Below are positions 9,052-15,244 of a DNA stretch of 18,386 bases, piece after piece. Made by a program: the position numbers and the translations under genes. Position 1 is the stretch's first letter. The number at the start of each line of letters is the position of its first letter. The DNA comes from Psilocybe azurescens. Its lineage: Eukaryota > Basidiomycota > Agaricomycetes > Agaricales > Agrocybaceae. The stretch lies in assembly GCA_023853785.1 (NCBI GenBank), contig JAJIRX010000375.1, positions 1-18,386 on the forward strand, given 5' to 3'. The notes below the pieces were generated by a model that saw only the letters and a list, made by a program, of their open reading frames with translations, was not told where the DNA came from and did no database searches.

Positions 9052-10902
9052 ATGTCAAGCCTGTTGCCGCAGTTAGACGTTCCAAACGTCTTTGCAACAG
9101 ATAATAACAAGTCAGTACCAGAACCTGAACCAGTGCCAGAACCAGAACCAGAACCAGAGGTCAACCCAGAGGGTTTAACGTCAAGGTATCCGAGACGTAA
9201 CCGTAGACCTCCTGGTGAATGGTGGGCAGTCAGAACACCTAAATCTCTTGTTCCTGATTCTGACGATGAGGATGACTCTGAGGATGATGATGAAGAAATG
9301 GCTAATCCTGTTAGTGTGTCTGCTAATCCACAAACTTATTCAGAAGCCATGAACTCAGAACAGGCAGATCAGTGGCAAGCTGCAATGTTGGAAGAATATA
9401 ACTGGCACTTGGAAAATGGAACTTGGGAAATTGTGGAACTACCTGAAGGGCAGAAGGCAATTGGGTCTAAATGGGTGTATAAGACAAAATATAACGCAGA
9501 TGGGTCAATTGAGCGATTTAAAGCACGTGTGGTCGGTAAAGGTTTTAACCAACGACCTGGCCAGGACTACTTTGAAACCTTTGCATCTACTATGCAGCAT
9601 GCTACTGTGTGCATTGTGTTGGCTTTGACTGCTATTGAAGATATGGAACTCCGTTCTGTGGATATATCGTATGCATTCACAAACAGTGACATTGACGTTG
9701 AGATCTATATGCAGCAGCCACTAGGATTTTTGCAAGGTGGAAAAAGCACAGTCTGTAGGCTTAACAAGTCCATTTATGGGTTAAAGCAGTCATCACGTCT
9801 ATGGAGTGAAACACTTGGAAAGGTTTTGCTTGAACTTGGGTTTCAGAAGACTTATAGTGATGCATCACTCTATATATATGATAAAGATAATATCAAAATC
9901 ATTGTGCCCATATTTGTGGATGACATCACTTTGGCTTCAAAGTCTCAGGTGGCTCTTGACAACTTTGTTATTGAACTTGGAAAGCATTTCAAACTAAGGG
10001 ACCTGGGTGCAACCAATTTTTCGTTTGGGGGTTGAGATTACAAGAAAAAGGGAAGAGCACAAGCTATATTTGTCACAGCGCCAATATATTGTGAACAAAT
10101 TGGAGGAGTTTGGAATGGCTGATTGCAAACCTGTTGGTACTCCTATGCTACCAGGATTGAAGTTAATGTCAGAGCAGAGTCCTTTGAGTTCTGAAGAAAA
10201 GAGAGAGATGGATGACATCTCATATATTTCTGCCGTTGGATCTCTTATGTATTTGGCTACCATGACCCGGCCTGACATTGCTTATACAGTCAGTGTGTTG
10301 GCAAGATTCAATCACAACTCTGGCATGGAACACTGGAAAGCTGTTAAGCACTTGTTTAGGTACTTGCAGGGCACAAAGGAGATGAGGTTGGAATATGGAC
10401 CAGACCCTCACTTGGAGATGAACTGTTTGCCACATATAGTGATGCAGACCATGGAGGGGATAAGGATAGTGGAAAGTCAACAGATGGTTATTTGGTGAAG
10501 ATTGGGTCAGGAGTGGTTTCATGGAGGAGCAAGCTGCAACCTGTTGTGACAAGGTCAACAACAGAGGCAGAGTTTATAGCTGCTGGAGCAGCTGGCATGG
10601 AAATCCGGTGGATTCAAAAGTTGTTGAAGGAGTTGGGGTACACACCATCTGCACCAGCCAAGCTGTATATGGACAATCAGTCATCTATGTCTGTTGCAAA
10701 GAATCCTGAACATCATGGAAGGATAAAACACTTGGACTTATGTTTTTACTGGTTGCGAGATCAGGTGGCAATGAAGAGAATGCAACCCTTATATTTGCAG
10801 ACCGAGGATATGCCAGCCGACTTGTTAACAAAAGCTCTACCCAAGCCACAGGTTCAGAAGTTGCGAGAATTAATGGGATTAGTGATGGGGAAGGAAGAAT
10901 GA
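9052..10902 (+). pseudogene. pol: Copia-B pol, reverse transcriptase and RNase H, two frameshifts
   Basis: The same frame as the integrase ORF resumes at about 9100 with a Pro-Glu repeat, an Arg-rich patch and an acidic stretch. The RT domain follows: Trp-Val-Tyr-Lys-Thr-Lys near 9470, Asp-Ile-Ser-Tyr-Ala-Phe near 9661, Tyr-Gly-Leu-Lys-Gln near 9775 and the catalytic Val-Asp-Asp near 9916 (Phe in place of the usual Tyr). The frame shifts at about 10018, where removing one T from a run of five rejoins the sequence. It returns at about 10415. RNase H follows with Tyr-Ser-Asp-Ala-Asp near 10435, Thr-Glu-Ala-Glu near 10561, and Met-Asp-Asn-Gln-Ser near 10669; the end is Leu-Thr-Lys-Ala-Leu and stop at 10902. 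The normally conserved Ala-Phe-Leu-Asn-Gly is Ala-Phe-Thr-Asn-Ser here. Confidence 0.88.
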
Positions 10903-10967
10903 GGAGATGTATCATCAGGGGTTGTTTTGGATGTGATTCAACATCTTATGGATTATGGAAGTGTTTT

Positions 10968-10978
10968 ATCAGGGGTTG
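10968..10978 (+). other. Copia-B polypurine tract (weak)
   Basis: ATCAGGGGTTG lies directly against the 3' LTR, the position where plus-strand DNA priming must occur. It is short and has two T. A longer purine-rich stretch lies at about 10886-10907, and ATCAGGGGTTGT also occurs at 10912, so the functional tract is uncertain. Confidence 0.5.
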
Positions 10979-11448
10979 TGTTAGTTTTTGTGATTAAACA
11001 CTTTGTTTCTAATGTTCTACACTTGATATTTGGACTTGTACAAATGGACACTTAGTTAGAATTCGCTCTTTTCGGTGTTTTTGCACACTGTTCTGTTAAT
11101 AACTTTTTGTAGAGTAAAGTTATTCAAATTCTGATCACTGATCCGGAATTCCCTCGTTGAGACGGTTCCAGTGATATATAATTTGTCACGTAATTATAGG
11201 TTTGGTGTTTTGACGCAATATTGTGGACACCTATAGTCACGCTTCGCCATTTTTAGACACTTAGCCATGTAAAAGACCAGTATTCCTACTATGTCTGAGG
11301 AAACAAAGACACTAGAACAAGATTTGGAGTCTACAGAAGCAATTTACTATTTTCACTCATACTTGTCATTGTTGCGCATTTGAGATTTGACTCTATTGTT
11401 ACTCATCAGTATAGCTACTGATTTGTGCATTATTGTCTATTTCTAACA
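10979..11448 (+). repeat. Copia-B 3' LTR (470 bp)
   Basis: Runs TGTTAG to CTAACA and matches the 5' LTR apart from four transitions and a single-base deletion. It is followed by the second GAACA target copy. Confidence 0.97.
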
Positions 11449-11453
11449 GAACA
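11449..11453. repeat. Copia-B target-site duplication, right copy (GAACA)
   Basis: Matches 5984-5988. LINE-1 coding sequence continues immediately after it. Confidence 0.95.
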
Positions 11454-12522
11454 TGGTCTCCCAGAGGACTGGAAGCTTTATCGAAAGGCAGTCAAAACGC
11501 CAAACGGGTTTTCTTTGATTCTAGAATCACAGAAATATCCATTACCAACAAGCGCACTTGGGACCTCATGTCTTGGGTCCAACAGCGCAAGCTACCCCGT
11601 GCGAGGCTATTCAATATCAGGGCAGCCTTGCCACACCCTTCCTCAGTTGTGGGATGCCCTCCACAACACTTATAACTCGGCGTCAGACCGCGCGTTTGAC
11701 ATCAACATTCTCGACTCCATCCCGACATGCCCGTTCGGGGATGGGTCCCATTCTCTGCACTTGAGATGCGGGAGGCTCTGGCCTCCTGCTCCAATGTGTC
11801 GGCCCCAGGGCCGGACCACATCAAGTGGTCTCATCTCAAGATGTTGATGCGTGGGCCCACCCACGTATTCACTGTCCTGCGCTCGCCAATGCCTGCCTTA
11901 GGGTGGGTCACTGGCCTAAGCACTTCAAGGAGTCCATGTCGATTATCATCCTGAAACCGAACAAGCCCTCCTACTCTGCTCCAAAGGCATTCAGGCCAAT
12001 TGTGCTCCTGAACACCGTTGGTAAATTGATTGAGAAAATGCTTTCCAATCGCATTCAGTTTGACGGCGTCGCTTCAGACGTCTTCCACCCAAATCAGATC
12101 GGAGGGATCCGCCAAAGATCCACCGAAGATGCCGGCCTCATCCTGATGCACATGGTGCGTGCGGGGTGGGCCAAGGGACTCAAGACTAGTGTCATTGCCT
12201 TTGATGTCGCTCAGTTCTTCCTGTCGCTCAACCATGAAGTTCTCATGGCTATTCTCCGGAAGCTAGGGTTTAGTGACAATGTCATTAAATTCTTCTCCCA
12301 CTATCTGGTCGGTCGCTCTACGCAGTACGCGTGGAGCGACTTTATTCTGACTTTCGCCAGGCAGATGTAGGAGTGGGACAGGGCTCCGCCCTGTCCCGGT
12401 CCTCTCTGCTCTATACCTCACCCTCATTATGAGGCTATTCGAGTTGGATCCACTCACGTGTGGGTGTTTCCTGCTCTCATACGTCGATAATGGCACTCTT
12501 GTGGTGCAATCAAAGTCCCTCC

Positions 12523-12525
12523 TTG
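12523..12525. repeat. Foldback element target-site duplication, left copy (TTG)
   Basis: TTG lies just outside the CACTG end and is repeated at 13516-13518. Keeping one copy and removing the element restores the LINE-1 frame across the junction (Ser-Leu-Leu then Asp-Asn-Cys-Glu-Ala), which supports a 3-bp duplication although the match is short. Confidence 0.75.
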
Positions 12526-12943
12526 CACTGCTGGCGATGGCTGTATGTCAGACATACAGCGATTTATATACATGACTTATGTTACAATTGATGTATGTAT
12601 GGTATACAACAATTATGTTTAGAAATAATACATCAATCAGACATATATTGTGTTCGGTAGCTGTATGTTAAACAAATGCTATTTCTGTTTCTAGCTGTAA
12701 GTAAATAAAATACCGAATAAACAGAATTTATTTTCTTTGGCTGTTTGTCAAAGATACAGAATAGCTGTATATAATTACTGTATGTTTGTACAGATATCGT
12801 GTATATAATTGCTGTATATTATACAAACATCACTTTTGTAAATAAAACTTACAGTTGAAAAACAGAGTTTCTGTTTGTTTTACTAACAGAATTTGTGTAT
12901 ATAATTCTGTATGTAAACCTTACATCGAATATACGGTATTCGA
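12526..12943 (+). repeat. Foldback element, left inverted arm
   Basis: Pairs with 13105-13515. The arms diverge only briefly just inside the ends (ATGG here against a 7-base stretch in the other arm), then run nearly identical to about GGTATTCGA at 12943. Motifs such as GCTGTATGT, GCTGTTTGT and GTATATAATTGCTGTAT recur through the arm. Confidence 0.9.
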
Positions 12944-13153
12944 CTCACTGAGCGAGTCGATGAGTGCGCGAAGAATTCGCATTTCGGCACGGCGGCGCTC
13001 GCACGATAATAAATGATTGAAATAGAAAGATATATTCAATCGTTTATTATTGTGTGCGAGCTCTGGAAATAAATCTTCAATGCGAGTAACCCCAGCATTT
13101 CGTATCGAATACCATATTTTGACGTAAGGTTTACATACAGGAATTATATACAA
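12920..13153 (-). CDS. Small ORF in foldback core, doubtful
   Basis: A 77-codon minus-strand ORF runs from an ATG at 13153 in one arm, across the core, to a stop in the other arm. The core-encoded part (about residues 16-73) has an ordinary protein-like composition with an Arg/Glu-rich helix-like stretch (Cys-Glu-Arg-Arg-Arg-Ala-Glu). It also spans a 65-base hairpin, which argues against selection for protein. I recognise no family. It could be chance, or a fragment of captured host coding sequence. Confidence 0.15.
   Translation of the reverse strand: MYIIPVCKPYVKIWYSIRNAGVTRIEDLFPELAHNNKRLNISFYFNHLLSCERRRAEMRILRALIDSLSESNTVYSM
12941..13061. repeat. Foldback core: three consecutive hairpins
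   Basis: Between the arms lie three hairpins in a row. CGACTC pairs with GAGTCG (12941-12959, 7-base loop). GCGAA pairs with TTCGC (12968-12980, loop GAA). A long hairpin at 12997-13061 starts GCTCGCACGATAATAAATGA and returns as an imperfect inverse ending GTGTGCGAGC. The first two and the base of the third are GC-rich, unlike the AT-rich arms. Confidence 0.8.
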
Positions 13154-13515
13154 AACAAACAGAAACTCTGTTTTTCAACTGTAAGCTTTATTTACAAAAG
13201 TGATGTTTGTATAATATACAGCAATTATATACACGATATCTGTATGTAAAACATACAGTAATTATATACAGCTATTCTGTATCTTTGACAAACAGCCAAA
13301 GAAAATAAATTCTGTTTATTCGGTATTTTATTTACTTACAGCTTAGAAACAGAAATAGCGTTTTGTTTAACATACAGCTACCGAACACAATATATGTCTG
13401 ATTGATGTATTATTTCTAAACATAATTGTTGTATACCATACATACATCAATTGTAACATAAGTCATGTATATAAATCGCTGTATGTCTGACATACAGCGA
13501 TCGGCGCCAGCAGTG
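13105..13515 (-). repeat. Foldback element, right inverted arm
   Basis: Inverted copy of the left arm, from TCGAATACC to the terminal CAGTG. It lacks the 14-base insertion present in the left arm near 12885. Confidence 0.9.
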
Positions 13516-13748
13516 TTGATAACTGTGAAGCCTCAAATGGGCCTATGGTGTCATATTCGAACTGTTCAAGAAATTTGGACTCGCACTGGAGCACGACAAG
13601 TCTGAAGTATTCCACTTGACCGGTCGCACTCCAAAGACAATCCCCTGTTGATTTGGGTTACGCCCGTATACCGGGCGCGAACCTCTCTCAAACCCAAGCT
13701 GTACTGGCGGTACTTGGGCTTTTACTTCAATCGCAAGCTCACTTTCAC
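13516..13748 (+). pseudogene. LINE-1 ORF2, 3' part after foldback insertion, truncated
   Basis: LINE-1 resumes after the TTG duplication with the region following RT motif C: Tyr-Gly-Val-Ile-Phe-Glu-Leu-Phe, then Glu-His-Asp-Lys-Ser-Glu-Val-Phe-His, then Tyr-Trp-Arg-Tyr-Leu-Gly-Phe near 13700. These motifs are typical of this LINE family. Three frames are needed to read it; a missing C near 13530 is one break. It ends at 13748, where the poly(T) of the opposite-strand LINE fragment begins, so the thumb, RNase H and 3' end are absent. Confidence 0.8.
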
Positions 13749-13766
13749 TTTTTTTTTTTTTTTTTT
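13749..13766 (-). repeat. Poly(A) tail of LINE-2 (18 T on the plus strand)
   Basis: An uninterrupted run of 18 T, ending the minus-strand element and touching LINE-1 coding sequence. Confidence 0.85.
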
Positions 13767-14338
13767 CTAAATCATCAATTTGTATACCGGTGTGCAAAAG
13801 CAGTCCGGTCGCTAAGTACAGATGCCCGACCAGGTAACTACTAAGAAACTGTTCGCCCGAAACTACTAAGAGTCCATTGGAAACACTGAAGCCTATGATA
13901 AATGACCGTGCTGAACACATAACGGGGTAGCTACTGTGGGGATATAACACCAGCCTCGATGCAAAGTAGGAAAAGAGCCTATCTACAAAGAACAACCTCA
14001 CGGGATATAGGCTAGGAGTGACCCTAGTCTTAGGAAGCCTGGGGTGAAGTGGATGCAGCACCTGCAGGAGATAACTAACAAGGGCGGGGGCACCCAAGTC
14101 CAGCACCCGAGACTAGCGGTACCAGCTCTCCTGGTTCCCACATACTCGACGCCGTTCGTAACGTGGCCCAGGTCCTGGGTGAAGGTAGTGAGTCGAACAC
14201 CAAAGCGAGTGGCGAACAAGCCCCGCCAAAACGGCCTACCCCAGCATAGCCAAACAACCACGAGCCAAGCGGATAATTGGCCCATGCCAATCAAGACCGC
14301 CGAACAAGGACTCCCCCCACAATGCCCAACGTCAGTTG

Positions 14339-14854
14339 TCAACTGATGCCCGCGAGTGGGAGTCGAAGCGGAAGGCGAACGCTCGGGTTCATCTCCAAAA
14401 ATGAGTGAAGGTAGCACAACGTGGTTGGCTGCCTAAGCTTGCAAGTCATGGGAGGACGATAAGTCCTTTTGCAGGTGAGGATATGCGTGCGGGTTTCCCA
14501 AGGGCACCCACACGGGCACGATATATGACCATCGTTAAGATTAAATCGGGAATAGTAAGACCCGATGGGCGCATGATTCAGAATACACCTACACATGCGT
14601 TCGTAGAGCTGTGGAGAGCTCATGTTAGCAAAATGAACCCAGGGGTTATCCTTGCCCTGGGTTGTGCAACGGCCCCGTCGACCGTTTTGAGTTGGAGAAA
14701 GTTCTTTCCTCGATATTCGGGGTCCTGCAACATTTTGTTCCAGGAAGCGCTCGAGAGAGGGCAGCTTGCATGTGCAGGCTGTCAAATGATGTAGCTGGGC
14801 GCGGGCCCAGTGCGACTTTGTTAAAGCAGGCGAGCTCGGGAACACGTGAGACAC
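14339..14854 (-). pseudogene. LINE-2 ORF2 C-terminal region with Cys-His motif
   Basis: The minus strand encodes the conserved C-terminus of fungal Tad1-like ORF2. It contains Pro-Trp-Val, then Leu-Tyr-Glu-Arg-Met-Cys-Arg-Cys-Ile, Asn-His-Ala-Pro-Ile-Gly, Cys-Pro-Cys-Gly and Glu-Thr-Arg-x-His-Ile-Leu (about residues 82-128). This Cys/His cluster is thought to help bind RNA or DNA during target-primed reverse transcription. The first 60 codons and those after about residue 135 look less like the family, so frameshifts are likely on both sides. The segment upstream to 14920 is also coding-like but contains stops. Confidence 0.75.
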
Positions 14855-14956
14855 TCGGCTACCAAGTTATAGAACTATGGGAGCAAGGACAAGCGAGCTA
14901 TAAGCGTCTGAAGTCCTAAGTGAGTAACTGGGGACTTCTGGCACTGAACTACAAGT

Positions 14957-14965
14957 CTTTATATA
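14957..14965 (-). promoter_or_regulatory. TATA-box candidate in copia-C LTR
   Basis: TATATAAAG on the minus strand, downstream of the three GATCTTTATC repeats in that orientation. The order (repeats, then TATA) fits a U3 promoter, and transcription would start near the end of the LTR. Motif-based only. Confidence 0.45.
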
Positions 14966-15029
14966 CTATGTGGTACAGATCTAAACCCAAAAGGAAGTTG
15001 ATAAACATCATATAGATGATAAGAATCAA

Positions 15030-15092
15030 GATAAAGATCTGGAGCATCAAATAGATAAAGATCAACAATGCTGATGTATCATGATAAAGATC
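15030..15092 (-). repeat. Three GATCTTTATC motifs in copia-C U3
   Basis: Exact 10-base copies at 15030-15039, 15054-15063 and 15083-15092, spaced 24 and 29 bp. They contain a GATA core and lie upstream of the TATA candidate on the minus strand, so they may be an enhancer-like array. Confidence 0.7.
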
Positions 15093-15137
15093 AGATCACC
15101 TGATCTATAGATAGAAGTATGAAATGCAGTTTTAACA

Positions 15138-15146
15138 CTCCCCCTG
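15138..15146 (-). other. Copia-C polypurine tract
   Basis: CAGGGGGAG on the minus strand lies directly against the LTR start. This is the normal place and composition of the plus-strand primer and supports the LTR boundary. Confidence 0.85.
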
Positions 15147-15244
15147 TTCTGACATGTCTCCAAAATAAAGAAGAACAAAATGAAACAGCAAATGAAATGA
15201 AAAACAAATAAAATAGAAAAATAAAATCAAGTAAAATCAAGAAA

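Larger units (their letters stand above)
5989..11448 (+). mobile_element. Copia-B: full-length Ty1/copia LTR retrotransposon
   Basis: A 5,460-bp element with two LTRs (TGTTAG...CTAACA), a 5-bp GAACA target duplication, a primer-binding site, gag with a CCHC knuckle, and pol in the copia order protease, integrase, RT, RNase H. The LTRs differ by four transitions and one 1-base indel over 470 bp, so the insertion is recent on the scale of LINE-1 decay. Despite that, the coding region changes frame about six times. Several changes fall in short mononucleotide runs and two pairs cancel each other. It is inserted in the endonuclease-RT linker of LINE-1 in the same orientation. Confidence 0.97.
11449..12525 (+). 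pseudogene. LINE-1 ORF2, middle part: linker and reverse transcriptase palm
   Basis: The linker continues from the endonuclease (Asp-Trp-Lys-Leu-Tyr-Arg-Lys) through a region specific to this LINE family to the RT. The frame at 11825-12370 contains the RT fingers (Phe-Arg-Pro-Ile-Val-Leu-Leu-Asn-Thr), Asn-Gln-Ile-Gly-Gly-Ile, and motif A Ala-Phe-Asp-Val-Ala-Gln-Phe-Phe, which holds the first catalytic Asp. Motif B, Gly-Gln-Gly-Ser-Ala-Leu-Ser, is at about 12378, where one missing C breaks the frame. Motif C at about 12479 reads Tyr-Val-Asp-Asn instead of Tyr-Val-Asp-Asp, which removes a metal-binding Asp. Upstream, at 11454-11825, the frame also changes several times. RT would copy LINE RNA onto nicked DNA; this copy should be inactive. 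Confidence 0.85.
12526..13515. mobile_element. 990-bp foldback DNA transposon with CACTG ends, non-autonomous
   Basis: The ends are CACTGCTGGCG and CGCCAGCAGTG, with a 3-bp TTG duplication. Inside, two arms (about 12526-12943 and 13105-13515) are inverted copies. I estimate about 10-15 differences over roughly 390 aligned bases, plus a 14-base insertion in the left arm. The arms are AT-rich and carry many copies of a GCTGTATGT-like motif, as expected of subterminal repeats. The CACTG ends, 3-bp duplication and subterminal repeats fit a non-autonomous CACTA/EnSpm element. The very long arms are unusual for that group. The 160-bp core differs in composition and carries three hairpins. There is no transposase ORF. 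It sits in LINE-1 RT and is younger than it. Confidence 0.85.
2899..13748 (+). mobile_element. LINE-1: Tad1-like non-LTR retrotransposon, interrupted by two insertions
   Basis: This element has the layout of a fungal Tad1-type LINE: a short 5' leader, ORF1 with CCHC zinc knuckles, and ORF2 with an AP-like endonuclease followed by reverse transcriptase. The 5' boundary is supported by LINE-3 at 16435, which begins with the same bases (TTTCTTGTTCCGGTACTGCC) next to unrelated sequence. It is split by copia-B (5989-11448) and by a foldback DNA element (12526-13515). It ends abruptly within the sequence just after the RT fingers-palm region, at the poly(T) start at 13749, where a minus-strand LINE fragment is inserted. 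Its own RNase H/C-terminal part and 3' end are not in the window. Many small frameshifts are present. Confidence 0.85.
13749..14920 (-). mobile_element. LINE-2: minus-strand LINE 3' fragment with poly(A) tail
   Basis: On the minus strand this reads from a LINE ORF2 C-terminus (14854-14339) through a 3' untranslated region of about 570 bp to a poly(A) tail, seen as 18 T at 13749-13766. A LINE 3' end placed directly against the LINE-1 RT sequence indicates target-primed insertion into LINE-1. Its upstream end at 14920 abuts the copia-C LTR, so the fragment continued upstream before copia-C arrived or was 5' truncated. LINE-1 and LINE-2 share no overlapping region here, so whether they are one family cannot be judged. 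Confidence 0.8.
14921..15137 (-). repeat. Copia-C 3' LTR (217 bp)
   Basis: Read on the minus strand it starts TGTTAAAACTGC at 15137 and ends AGTTACTCA at 14921, so it has TG...CA ends. It abuts a polypurine tract at 15138. Three copies of GATAAAGATC (plus strand) lie at 15030, 15054 and 15083, and a minus-strand TATATAAAG lies at 14957-14965. With only one LTR visible, the outer boundary rests on the TG...CA rule and the end of LINE-2-like sequence. Confidence 0.75.

Noticed and set aside
8214..9164. Minus-strand ORFs over copia-B pol
   Set aside because: They are antisense shadows of recognisable protease-integrase-RT coding sequence.
12526..13515. hAT or Tc1/mariner origin for the foldback element
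   Set aside because: There is no 8-bp or TA duplication. The coding frame of the interrupted LINE fits a 3-bp duplication.
13749..13766. Pol III terminator or SINE end at the T run
   Set aside because: The adjoining sequence reads as a LINE C-terminus and 3' UTR on the minus strand, so a poly(A) tail explains it.
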